This document shows positions 30,819 to 38,917 of a stretch of 39,309 nucleotides of DNA, in pieces. The DNA lies in NCBI GenBank assembly GCA_027020665.1, contig JALUVJ010000112.1, positions 1-39,309 on the forward strand, in the 5' to 3' direction. Within the stretch, counting starts at the first letter, position 1. The number at the start of each line of letters is the position of its first letter. The translations under genes and the position numbers were made by a program. This DNA comes from Nitrospira sp. (GTDB lineage: Bacteria; Nitrospirota; Nitrospiria; SBBL01; JAADHI01). Below the pieces are notes generated by a model. The model made no database searches, had not been told where the DNA came from, and saw nothing but the letters and a program-made list of their open reading frames with translations.

Positions 30819-33800
30819 ATGCTGAATCATCTGGTTGAAATCTCACTGCGTTACAAATTTTTGGTTATTGTCGCTTTTCTCGCGGTGATTTTTCTCGGAG
30901 GGCGCGCCCTCACAAGGGTCTCTATCGACGCCTTCCCCGATGTCACGCCGGTGCAAGTGAATATTTATACGGAGGCCTCGGGACTGGCCGCTGAAGATGT
31001 CGAAGAATTGCTCACTTTTCCCGTTGAATCCGGCATGGCCGGCCTGCCCGGCGTGCAGGACATCCGCTCCGTCAGTTTATTCGGACTCTCCTATGTCTCG
31101 GTTTATTTCAAGGACGACATGGATATTTATTTTGCCCGCCGCCTGGTCATGGAGCGTTTGCAGGAAATTGGAGATCGCCTGCCCGAAGGTTACGGTCAAC
31201 CGGAAATGGGACCCAATACGTCGGGTTTGGGGCAAGTCTTTTGGTACACCGTGGAACAGGCCGATGCGGCATTGGGAGAACAGCAGCAGGCAATCAGCAG
31301 CATGGATCTGCGCAGCTTGCAGGACTGGCAGGTGCGTCTGATGCTGCGCACCGCGCCCGGTGTGGACGACGTCATGTCCTGGGGCGGCGAAGAACGGCAG
31401 TTTCAAATCATCCTGGATCCCCTGAAATTGATCGAATACAAACTCAGTTTTAGCGAGGTCATAGAGGTCATTGAGCACAATAACAGCCAGGTCGGCGGCC
31501 AGTACATCAATCAGGGATCGGAACAATACCTGGTGCGCGGGCTGGGTCTGGTCAAAAACGAAGGCGACATCGGCAATATTGTCGTCAAGGTCGAGGACGG
31601 CACGCCGGTTTATCTGCATCATGTGGCGGAGATCGTCCAGCAGCCCGCGCTGCGTTTTGGTGCCGTCACACGCGATGGCGAAGAGGTCGTCCTGGGCATG
31701 GCCCTGGCCCGCATTGGTGAAAATGCCAGGAATGTGGTTGCCGCAGTCAAAGAAAAATTTGAGATTGTCCGCGCCGCGCTGCCCGAAGGCATCCGCTTGC
31801 GGCCGATTTACGACCGCACCGATCTTGTCGATCAGGCCATCAATACGGCGGTGAACGCTTTGATCATGGGCGCGATTTTAGTGGCCATCGTGCTTTTTCT
31901 TTTTCTCGGTGAAATCCGTTCGGCCATTGTGGTGGTTTCCGCCCTGCCTTTGGCCATGCTGATCGCGTTTATTTTGATGGCGCAAGTCGGTCTTTCTGCC
32001 AATCTCATGTCTTTGGCGGGCTTGGCCATCGGTGTCGGCATGATGGGAGACGGGGCCATCGTCATGACGGAAAACGTCTTTCGCATCATGGCGGAGCGGC
32101 GAAAAAAAGACGAAAAAGTCAATGCCGGCCATGCCGTTTTGGCCGCCGCCCGGGATGTTGTCAATCCCATCGCCTTTGCCATTGTAATCATTATCGTGGT
32201 GTTTCTGCCCTTGTTCAGCCTGGAAGGCCTGGAGGGAAAGCTCTTCAAACCCATGGCCTTCACCATCAGTTTTGCCATGATCGGTTCATTGATCTTAACG
32301 CTCACCATTATTCCTGTGCTGGCCGTGCTGATTTTAAAACCCAAAGACGAACATGACACCTGGCTTGTGCGCAGACTTAAATGGGCCTACCTCCCTGTTT
32401 TGAACTGGGCGCTTTCACACAAACGCAGCGTAATGGGCACCGCACTACTTCTGCTCTTGGGCAGTCTGGCCCTTTTCCCTTTTCTGGGTAAAGAATTCAT
32501 GCCGCAGTTGCAAGAAGGCGCGATCATGTGGCGCGTGGTTTCCATTCCTTCCACTTCACTGGAGCAATCCGTCAAAATTTCCAAGGATATCTCCAAAGTC
32601 CTCACCGCATTTCCTGAAGTGAAAACCACCCTTGCAATGATCGGCCGCGCCGAAAAAGGCGAAACCGCCGATGTAAATTACATGGAAATCTACACCGAAC
32701 TGAATCCGCATGAGCAATGGCCCGAAAATCGGGAGATGTCCGTCGTGGTGGATGAGATGCGCGAGGCCCTGGAAGCCGCGGTGCCGACCGCCGTCATCAG
32801 TTTTACCCAACCCATTCAAATGCGGGTGGAAGAGTTGATCTCGGGTGTCCGCGCCACATTGGCCGCCAAGATTTACGGCCAGGATTTGGGCGAGCTGGAC
32901 CGCATCAGCCAAGAGATTAAGAATGCAATCCGTCAAGTGCCCGGTGTGGCGGATTTGTCTTTGGAGGCCAACCTGGGCAAGCCGCAAATCCGCATTCAGG
33001 TCGATCGCGAGCAACTTGCGCGCTACGGCATGAATGCGGACGAGGTCTTAACCGTGGTCCGCACCGGCATGGGCAATGAACCGGTTTCGACGCTGATTGA
33101 AGGCGTAAGGCGTTTTGATATTACGGTACGATTAAATGATGAAAGCAAGATGTCCGTGGATGCCATTCGGAACATTCCCTTGCGCAGCAGCAAGGGGGCC
33201 ATCGTACCCTTGCACAGGGTTGCCGATGTTTCAATCAAGTCGGGCTATTCTTTTATCCGTCGCGAGCAGTTGCAGCGTTACGCCGTGATTCAGATGGATG
33301 TGCGCGGCCGCGACGTCGACAGCTTTGTTCAGGCCGCAAAAACGGCGATCAAGTCACAGGTAAAGTTGCCGCCGGGCTACTGGATCGAGTGGGGCGGTGC
33401 ATTTGAAAATCAGCAACGTGCCTTGAAACGCTTGGGCGTTATTGTACCGCTCACCATCTTTTTTATCTTTGTCTTGCTCTACACCGCATTCAATTCCATC
33501 AAGTACGCGACCTTGATTATCGCGAATGTGCCCTTTGCCACCATCGGCGGCATTGTCGGGCTTTTTATCAGCGGCCAGTATTTGTCCGTGCCTTCGGCCA
33601 TCGGTTTTATTGCCGTGTTCGGCGTCGCCATGTTGAACGGAATTGTCCTGGTCAGCTTTCTCAATGAACTTCGTGAGAAGGGGCTGTCCGTGCGCGAAGC
33701 GGTGCGTCAAGGCGCAGCAATGCGCTTGCGGCCGGTGATGATGACGGCTGCGACAACCTTTATGGGACTTGTGCCGATGCTGTTTTCACAGGGTGTCGGC

Positions 33801-33920
33801 GCGGAAACCCAGCGGCCCTTGGCGACCGTCGTGGTCGGCGGCCTCACAACCTCAACATTTTTGACCCTGCTCTTATTGCCCGTCATTTACGAGTGGGTCG
33901 AAACGCGCGGCGAGAAATAA
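30819..33920 (+). CDS. Heavy-metal efflux RND transporter (CusA/CzcA family)
   Basis: Inner-membrane proton-driven pump, 1033 residues with the twofold RND layout: TM1 (about 12-30), a large periplasmic loop, TM2-6 (about 340-500), TM7 (about 525), a second loop and TM8-12 (about 865-1025). The TM4 signature that sorts these pumps by metal reads AIGVGMMGDGAIVMTEN. It has neither the DFG of CzcA/CnrA nor the DAA of CusA, so the metal cannot be assigned. It begins six bases after the adaptor stop. Confidence 0.93.
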   Translation: MLNHLVEISLRYKFLVIVAFLAVIFLGGRALTRVSIDAFPDVTPVQVNIYTEASGLAAEDVEELLTFPVESGMAGLPGVQDIRSVSLFGLSYVSVYFKDDMDIYFARRLVMERLQEIGDRLPEGYGQPEMGPNTSGLGQVFWYTVEQADAALGEQQQAISSMDLRSLQDWQVRLMLRTAPGVDDVMSWGGEERQFQIILDPLKLIEYKLSFSEVIEVIEHNNSQVGGQYINQGSEQYLVRGLGLVKNEGDIGNIVVKVEDGTPVYLHHVAEIVQQPALRFGAVTRDGEEVVLGMALARIGENARNVVAAVKEKFEIVRAALPEGIRLRPIYDRTDLVDQAINTAVNALIMGAILVAIVLFLFLGEIRSAIVVVSALPLAMLIAFILMAQVGLSANLMSLAGLAIGVGMMGDGAIVMTENVFRIMAERRKKDEKVNAGHAVLAAARDVVNPIAFAIVIIIVVFLPLFSLEGLEGKLFKPMAFTISFAMIGSLILTLTIIPVLAVLILKPKDEHDTWLVRRLKWAYLPVLNWALSHKRSVMGTALLLLLGSLALFPFLGKEFMPQLQEGAIMWRVVSIPSTSLEQSVKISKDISKVLTAFPEVKTTLAMIGRAEKGETADVNYMEIYTELNPHEQWPENREMSVVVDEMREALEAAVPTAVISFTQPIQMRVEELISGVRATLAAKIYGQDLGELDRISQEIKNAIRQVPGVADLSLEANLGKPQIRIQVDREQLARYGMNADEVLTVVRTGMGNEPVSTLIEGVRRFDITVRLNDESKMSVDAIRNIPLRSSKGAIVPLHRVADVSIKSGYSFIRREQLQRYAVIQMDVRGRDVDSFVQAAKTAIKSQVKLPPGYWIEWGGAFENQQRALKRLGVIVPLTIFFIFVLLYTAFNSIKYATLIIANVPFATIGGIVGLFISGQYLSVPSAIGFIAVFGVAMLNGIVLVSFLNELREKGLSVREAVRQGAAMRLRPVMMTAATTFMGLVPMLFSQGVGAETQRPLATVVVGGLTTSTFLTLLLLPVIYEWVETRGEK

Positions 33921-33935
33921 ATCAGGAGAATCCAT

Positions 33936-34259
33936 ATGAAAGAAATCAAAGCCTTTATTCATCGCAATCGCATTGCCGATGTCGTGCATGCTCTTAAACA
34001 TGCCCGTTTTCAAAGCTTGTCCGTCGTCAGCGTTGAAGGAATGCTCAAAGCCCTGGACAATAAAGAGCAGGATTATTCCCTCGCACTCGGCGCGCCGGTC
34101 ATCAATGAGATCAAGCTGGAACTGGTCTGCGAAGACGCACGCGTTGACGAGGCGATCCGGCTGATTCGGAAATACGCCAGGACCGGTCAAAACGACGCGG
34201 GATGGATTTATGTTCTGGATATTGTTCAAGCCCTTCGCATTGAGGGGGGCACCGAATAA
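33936..34259 (+). CDS. PII-like signal protein linked to the RND pump
   Basis: 107 residues of the PII (GlnB/GlnK) ferredoxin-like fold: MKEIKAFIHRNRIADVVHAL, then INEIKLELVCEDARVDEAI and a terminal IYVLDIVQALRI with the family's DGWIYV-like turn (here DAGWIYV). The T-loop region (about 38-57) is shorter than in classic PII and lacks its usual Tyr51 context. It starts 15 bases after the pump with an AGGAG site. PII-like proteins are known at the ends of heavy-metal RND operons; their ligand is not settled. Confidence 0.85.
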   Translation: MKEIKAFIHRNRIADVVHALKHARFQSLSVVSVEGMLKALDNKEQDYSLALGAPVINEIKLELVCEDARVDEAIRLIRKYARTGQNDAGWIYVLDIVQALRIEGGTE

Positions 34260-34311
34260 ACACCGGATTGAGTATTGCGCATCCGCCCATCTTGCCCCGG
34301 AATTTTGCGAC

Positions 34312-34501
34312 AGAAGTGGACCCCAGAAATTGGATAGGGTCTTAAAGTGTAGTAGTTTCGATTTGACCTGACAGTCGCTTCCTACAAACCGGCCCCTGTC
34401 CGATCAAGTCGACCTCAACTTGCCAAAAGCGGCATGATGAGAGGTATTCAAACCCAGCAGATCACACTTAAGACCCTGTCCAATTTTTGGGGTCCACTTC
34501 T
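34312..34501. mobile_element. MITE-like element with about 38-bp terminal inverted repeats (IS3-type ends)
   Basis: The arms 34312-34350 and 34463-34501 are near-identical inverse copies, beginning AGAAGTGGACCCC. TGGACCCC ends are typical of several IS3-family elements. The interior is under 120 bases, with no transposase. It contains copy B of the dispersed repeat also found at 21727-21790, so one element end seems nested in another. Confidence 0.7.
34347..34412. repeat. Dispersed repeat, copy B
   Basis: Begins GTGTAGTAGTTTCGATTTGA and runs through TTGACCTGACAGTC to GATCAAGTCGA. About 52 bases align with 21735-21775 in the same orientation with a handful of differences. Its first 13 bases are the reverse complement of the last 13 of copy A. 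It lies inside the MITE-like element. Confidence 0.65.
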
Positions 34502-34707
34502 ATTTTGTGGGCCAGTTGATCGCACTGGCTCTGGGTCCGGTTCAGCGAGCGGATCAGCAATACGTGATTTTGAAACGATCGGAAAGATCATTGAACCCAC
34601 AATTTTATTAACGTTTATATTCGTCATTGATCACTTCAGGTCAGGGAGATTTTCAGGTACACCAAAATACACGAGACACAGGAATTGGGTACTTTTGGAA
34701 CATCTCT
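34502..34707. other. Non-coding stretch after the MITE-like element
   Basis: About 200 bases with no convincing gene on either strand. A + strand frame crossing it (34434-34817) has an unnatural composition and starts inside the element. No terminator is recognised for either the efflux operon or the glycosidase gene, which converge here. Confidence 0.4.
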
Positions 34708-36015
34708 TTATTGTTCTATCCTCAGCCCGGTCGGTGGTGATGGTGGTTCCAGATCGACTGAAGCAGCGCGTTTCAAATAGAGGGCAAGCTCATCACCTGT
34801 CATTTCTGCCGGTCTAGCCCATGTGCGATCTCCTGCTTCGACAAGAACATTCTCAACAAGAAGCGTATTTCCTGATTGGGGATCAAACCACTTAAATGTA
34901 TATTCACCGGCTTCCATGCCTTTGAGCCCCATCCCGGTAGAATAATTGGGGGTATACGCGATATAACTGTCTCCTGGATTGGCAAGCACATATTTTGTAT
35001 CGCTGAGTGCGTGTTCATCATGAGGGGCCATGTTATTAAAATCCGTTGATTCCATAAATTCAGATAAATGACCCAGATCTCTGAGGTCGGAGGTGGCAGT
35101 GGATTCAATATCCATAAATAAAATCATGACATAGGCTCCTCCCATCGCAATCGCCCAGTTTTTGAGCCTTGCGGTTTTACCCGAACCATATTGCCCGGCT
35201 TCAGACATATTTAGATTGTATTTGCCCTCAGCATTTTGCCAGGCGGTTTTCATTCCTTCGTGCAATACATCCGCATCAGGCTGGTTATACTGGATGGCGA
35301 ACTGGTCGATATTGGGATCATCTGCAAATTCATCAAAATTCAAACCCGAATTTTTATGTACGGCAATCACATGATCGTGGTCATCCGCATTACGAATCAC
35401 TTCAGCAATGTTTGAAATACGCGTGGGTGAGTATTCTTCGGCGTATTCTTCTGCGACCACCCAGATTAAGTGTTTGTGATGTTCAAAACGGTTGACCAGG
35501 GTTTCAAGAAAGTTTCGTTCTGCATCACTAACAGCATCACCACTCCATATTTTTGAGTCGTCATCATAGAAAAAAAAGTAAATTACAATGCCATTCTTAT
35601 CCATTTCAGTGAACCAGGTGTCCCATTGATCAAGCACCGCCTGATTAATATTTTGACGATCATCGTTTTCAATAAACGGATTCTGAGTGGCATCTCCGTC
35701 GCCTCCGTGGGAGCGGACGGCCATCAGGTAGATGCTATTTGCACCGGTCCCTTTTAACTTGTTAATCAGGTCAAATTGATCGCCATCACGTGTGCCATCC
35801 GCATTGCGAGATCCCCGGTACAGAAAACCTTCGGGATCTCCAGGGCCGGCAAGAAAAAAAGGCCCGCCCCCTTGATATTTGAGCCATCTGGGGTTATCTG
35901 GATCAACAATAATTTGTCCCTCAAGCGGAACACCTGCGTTTGCATGGGATGTAACGCTAAGTAGAAATATTGTGAAAAGCAATAAGCTTTGGATCTGGTT
36001 TTGAAGTGTCCTCAT
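34708..36015 (-). CDS. Secreted glycoside-hydrolase-like protein with collagen-binding-like C-terminus
   Basis: 435 residues from ATG 36015, which has a GAGGAAGG ribosome site and a clean signal peptide ending ANA; the frame is open upstream to 36075, but that adds no sensible N-terminus. DPDNPRWLKYQGGGPFFLAG near the mature N-terminus and a TIM-barrel-like body (FDLINKLKGTGANSIYLMA, HKHLIWVVAEEYAEEY, NMSEAGQYG) recall uncharacterised glycosidase-like proteins of the DUF4038/DUF5060 type. Glu in VVAEE and in MSEAG are possible catalytic acids. The last 100 residues (YTFKWFDPQSGNTL) resemble the putative collagen-binding domain. It ends PPSPPTGLRIEQ, which looks like the first residues of a further FN3-type domain, so the C-terminus may be truncated. 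Confidence 0.65.
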   Translation of the reverse strand: MRTLQNQIQSLLLFTIFLLSVTSHANAGVPLEGQIIVDPDNPRWLKYQGGGPFFLAGPGDPEGFLYRGSRNADGTRDGDQFDLINKLKGTGANSIYLMAVRSHGGDGDATQNPFIENDDRQNINQAVLDQWDTWFTEMDKNGIVIYFFFYDDDSKIWSGDAVSDAERNFLETLVNRFEHHKHLIWVVAEEYAEEYSPTRISNIAEVIRNADDHDHVIAVHKNSGLNFDEFADDPNIDQFAIQYNQPDADVLHEGMKTAWQNAEGKYNLNMSEAGQYGSGKTARLKNWAIAMGGAYVMILFMDIESTATSDLRDLGHLSEFMESTDFNNMAPHDEHALSDTKYVLANPGDSYIAYTPNYSTGMGLKGMEAGEYTFKWFDPQSGNTLLVENVLVEAGDRTWARPAEMTGDELALYLKRAASVDLEPPSPPTGLRIEQ

Positions 36016-36156
36016 AGAAGTACCTTCCTCGGGGTGGCTAAGGTGAAGATCGATGATAAAAGTACAGTGGAACATTTTAACGACCTAACGTCGTCTAAAT
36101 TAAGAAATTTTAAATAAAACTGCAAGTGTCTCAAGATTGAGACAGGGTAGGATTTT
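36016..36156. other. Upstream region of the glycosidase-like gene
   Basis: AT-rich non-coding bases between the glycosidase-like gene and the inverted-repeat element. It should carry the promoter for the gene at 36015, but no clear box pair stands out. Confidence 0.3.
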
Positions 36157-36321
36157 TTAAGGAAGCTCTGATTAAGTCTGGGGTGAATTTCTAAGGCAAA
36201 AATTCCCAGCTTCTGTGTTGCAAATTTTAAAAATAGCGGGCTATTCTCCGCAATTAGCGCCTTGAATCTGAAAATTTTATCTCTTGAAAATTCAACCCAG
36301 ACTTAATCAGCGCTTCCTTAA
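36157..36321. mobile_element. 165-bp MITE-like element with 34-bp inverted repeats bounded by TTAA
   Basis: The arms 36157-36190 and 36288-36321 match as inverse copies at about 32 of 34 positions. Both ends read TTAAGGAAGC, so TTAA is either a target duplication or part of the arm. The interior is AT-rich without coding capacity. Its right end overlaps the merA stop codon (36318-36320), so the element inserted at, or contributes, that TAA. Confidence 0.75.
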
Positions 36322-37709
36322 CTCGCACAGCAACTGAGCTGATCCACATTTTTTGAAAAGGTCAAAGCGGCCAGTTTAATCGCCTCTGCGTTGGTCAAAT
36401 AGGGATGAAAGCTTCCGGCCAATTCCGTCGCCGTAATGCCGAATTTAATCGCCAGGCTGATTTCCATGACCAGTTCGCCGCCTTCCGGCGCGAGAATGCG
36501 TCCGCCGACCAGTTGATCGTTTGCGCGGTCTCGAATCAAGGTGATCAATCCCCGTGTGTCCCGCGCGGCCAGCGCACGCGGTACTTGATCCATCGATAGC
36601 GTGACGGCATGGGCATCCATGCCCGCGGCTTTGGCCTGCTTTTCATCCATGCCGACTCCCGCTACCTGCGGATCGCTAAAGATGACCCAGGGCAAGGCCC
36701 GGTAATCCCGGTGTTTGGCTTTCTCGCTTAAAGCATTTTCGGCCGCCAAGGCCCCCTCGTAGGCGGCGGTATATACAAACTGCGGCGCGCCGATGACATC
36801 ACCCGCGCCGTAGATGCCTTCGACGGAACTCTCTAAGCCTTCATTAACGGCCAGCGCGCCGTCCGGCCTGATTTTGACGCCTGCGGCCTCAAGCCCCAAG
36901 TCTTTTGTATTGGCCCTGCGGCCGGTTGCCGCGACCACATGTGATGCGGAAAAGGATTGTATTTTCCCTTTGATTTCTGTGGTGAGCGTGATTTCATCGC
37001 CCTCACGGCGAGCAGACTGGAAAGAGACATCGGTCTGAATCGTCACCCCTTCTTCTCTCAGATAGCCCGTGAGTGCATCAGTGATCTCCGGCGACTCATC
37101 CGGCAGGATGCGCGATGAACGTTGCAGAATCGTAACTTCAGTGCCGAAGCGGGAAAACATCTGTGCGATTTCCAAAGCAATGTAGCGCCCGCCGAGCACA
37201 ATCAGTTTTCGGGGCAATTCGGTCATCTCAAAGGCCTCCGTGCTGCTCATCACGCCGACGTCGGCCAATCCCGGAACAGGCGGAAGATAGGGACTGGAAC
37301 CCGTTGCGATGAGGATCTTTCCGCCGGAAATCTCCCGGCCTGCGACCACAACGGTATGGGCATCTTTCAGCACGGCCTTGCCCGAAATGTACTCAACTTC
37401 CGCCCGGTCTTTGATGAGGTCACTGTATTTTTTTTGCCGCAAGCCTTCGACAAGCCGGTCTTTTTGGGAAATGACTGCTTTATAGTCCGTGACTTCACTG
37501 TGCAGTTTAATGCCGTGAAAGGGATGGGATGCCCGATGATGTGCCTCAGCCGCCCGGATCAGGGCCTTTGAGGGCACACAACCGACATTGACGCAGGTGC
37601 CGCCGATTAACCCTTCATTGATCATGACGATGCCGGCCCCCAAATCAAGCCCCTTTAAGGCCGCCGCAAAGGCGGCCGATCCGCCGCCGACAATGATTAA
37701 ATCGCTCAT
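36318..37709 (-). CDS. merA: Mercury(II) reductase
   Basis: Flavoprotein that reduces Hg(II) to volatile Hg(0) with NADPH in the cytosol. FAD-binding IIVGGGSAA at the N-terminus, redox pair Cys39/Cys44 in GGTCVNVGCVPSK, and the MerA-specific C-terminal Cys460-Cys461 in LSCCAS. I start at ATG 37709 (MSDLIIVGG) behind AGGAGAAA; an upstream in-frame ATG (37787) lies inside merP. This gives 463 residues, a core MerA without the N-terminal HMA domain. It is the last gene of the operon, and its stop codon lies in a MITE-like element. Confidence 0.95.
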   Translation of the reverse strand: MSDLIIVGGGSAAFAAALKGLDLGAGIVMINEGLIGGTCVNVGCVPSKALIRAAEAHHRASHPFHGIKLHSEVTDYKAVISQKDRLVEGLRQKKYSDLIKDRAEVEYISGKAVLKDAHTVVVAGREISGGKILIATGSSPYLPPVPGLADVGVMSSTEAFEMTELPRKLIVLGGRYIALEIAQMFSRFGTEVTILQRSSRILPDESPEITDALTGYLREEGVTIQTDVSFQSARREGDEITLTTEIKGKIQSFSASHVVAATGRRANTKDLGLEAAGVKIRPDGALAVNEGLESSVEGIYGAGDVIGAPQFVYTAAYEGALAAENALSEKAKHRDYRALPWVIFSDPQVAGVGMDEKQAKAAGMDAHAVTLSMDQVPRALAARDTRGLITLIRDRANDQLVGGRILAPEGGELVMEISLAIKFGITATELAGSFHPYLTNAEAIKLAALTFSKNVDQLSCCAS

Positions 37710-37710
37710 C

Positions 37711-38145
37711 TTATTTCTCCTGTTTTTCAGCTTGCTCAGAAAGCAAATAAGCCTTGTAGGTGTAAACGGCGTCGCTCGCCCCTTCAATGACCTCGATCAA
37801 CTGATCGACCGTCACGGCTCCCGCTTCGTAAGTGATCCGGGCTTTGCCTTCTGTTTTCGAAAAAGGATTCCACCAGGTCAAGCGCTTTGAAGTGACCTCG
37901 GCGGATTGCACACCCGGCACCTTCCGTAATTTCCCCTGAATATTCCAGCGACAGGTAATACAGGAGATGCCATCCACTTTGAGTAATACCTGCTCGTGCT
38001 GAAGCGCCTGCTCAGCCTGAACTGCTTCCGGTAAGCCGGCGAGAGACCGCACTATTGGTCCGGGCCAAAAAACAAGAACAGCAACAAGGCCCAAAGGCGC
38101 TATGAGGCTCAAAATCAAATGAAGATTTTTTGTGGTTTTGTTCAT
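37711..38145 (-). CDS. Membrane-anchored HMA-domain mercury-binding protein (MerP-like)
   Basis: 144 residues. A membrane segment (about 10-30) anchors a periplasmic HMA domain with the metal site C62-x2-C65 in GISCITC, plus a C-terminal region that completes the ferredoxin-like fold. MerP normally is a short free periplasmic protein of about 90 residues that captures Hg(II) for MerT, so this is a longer, anchored version. It lies between merT and merA, with one base separating its stop from the merA ATG. Confidence 0.82.
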   Translation of the reverse strand: MNKTTKNLHLILSLIAPLGLVAVLVFWPGPIVRSLAGLPEAVQAEQALQHEQVLLKVDGISCITCRWNIQGKLRKVPGVQSAEVTSKRLTWWNPFSKTEGKARITYEAGAVTVDQLIEVIEGASDAVYTYKAYLLSEQAEKQEK

Positions 38146-38166
38146 TGTAGTTCATTCCTTGAATGC

Positions 38167-38508
38167 TTAAATTGCCAAAAGGTAGGGCGAAAGGATGAAG
38201 AAAACCACTGCGACCGTGTTTGTCCAGAGCAGAATCTTATCTCGTTTGAGCTTTTTTTCACCGTCGATGCTGCCGTTCAGACAAGCCTTCCGTTTTTTCC
38301 CATAAACGCTATAAAAATTAAGGGCCAGAAAAACAAGCGCACCCGCGATAAATAAATTCCGAAAAGGGATGAGTATCTTCACAAAACCCGCAAGCCCTCC
38401 GAGCAAACCTGCGGTGCCGGCGCCGACCCCCATGCCCGTCAATACGAGCGGGCCGACACAACAGGCGGAAGAAAAGAGTGCTGAAATCGATGAGAGGATG
38501 CCTTTCAT
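38167..38508 (-). CDS. merT: Mercuric ion transporter MerT
   Basis: Inner-membrane protein that takes Hg(II) from the periplasm to MerA. 113 residues with three membrane segments (about 8-35, 47-68 and 92-112). The diagnostic vicinal pair Cys16-Cys17 is in SSACCVGPLVL of the first segment. The cytoplasmic loop has Cys76; the second loop cysteine of classic MerT is not seen. Overlaps the regulator gene by four bases. Confidence 0.9.
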   Translation of the reverse strand: MKGILSSISALFSSACCVGPLVLTGMGVGAGTAGLLGGLAGFVKILIPFRNLFIAGALVFLALNFYSVYGKKRKACLNGSIDGEKKLKRDKILLWTNTVAVVFFILSPYLLAI

Positions 38509-38876
38509 CGCAGTGTCTCCTTCATTTTTTTCTTTCTGTCAGCAGTTTTTTCATCCGCAACCACCTCGCAGAGCAAAATAGACTGCAAGATGTCCTTGAT
38601 GTAGGTGTCCGTGAAATCAATCAGTTTGAGAATTTTTTTATTCCGCAGTCGATAATAAACCTGTTTGCCTTCTTTTTCGGAAGATACCAGACCGCAGTTT
38701 TTGAGACAGGCCAAGTGATGTGAAATGAGGTTCTGCGCGTGACCAAGCCCTTGATATATTTCTGTGACACTGAAACCTTTGTTTTCAGAGAGCATCTTTA
38801 AGATATCAAGCCGGGTCCGATCTCCGAGTGCCTTGAAAAAATGTGCACGTGCTGTTTGTAAATCGCCGTGAATCAT
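38505..38876 (-). CDS. ArsR-family regulator of the mer operon, CmtR-like metal site
   Basis: 123 residues, winged helix. Cys57 and Cys61 in HLACLKNCGLV lie in the recognition helix, and Cys103 is near the C-terminus. This matches the Cd/Pb-sensing CmtR (Cys57, Cys61, Cys102) almost residue for residue. Being first in an operon with merT, merP and merA, it probably senses Hg(II), replacing the MerR regulator usual in proteobacteria. The ATG at 38876 has a GAGGG ribosome site, and an operator-like palindrome lies upstream. Confidence 0.9.
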   Translation of the reverse strand: MIHGDLQTARAHFFKALGDRTRLDILKMLSENKGFSVTEIYQGLGHAQNLISHHLACLKNCGLVSSEKEGKQVYYRLRNKKILKLIDFTDTYIKDILQSILLCEVVADEKTADRKKKMKETLR

Positions 38877-38891
38877 ATTGCCCTCACAATC

Positions 38892-38917
38892 TATACATCA
38901 ATAAACGTTGATATATT
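38892..38917. promoter_or_regulatory. Putative operator of the mer operon
   Basis: The imperfect palindrome ATACATCAA-n6-TTGATATAT overlaps the -10 box of the promoter at 38913-38942 and the expected start. This is where an ArsR-family repressor would bind; the assignment is inferred from symmetry and position. Confidence 0.55.

Noticed and set aside
34434..34817. 127-codon frame on the + strand across the MITE and the end of the glycosidase gene
   Set aside because: It begins inside the element, crosses non-coding DNA and ends antisense to a real gene.
36318..37709. Flavoprotein as dihydrolipoamide dehydrogenase
   Set aside because: The C-terminal Cys-Cys pair and the merT/merP context identify MerA.
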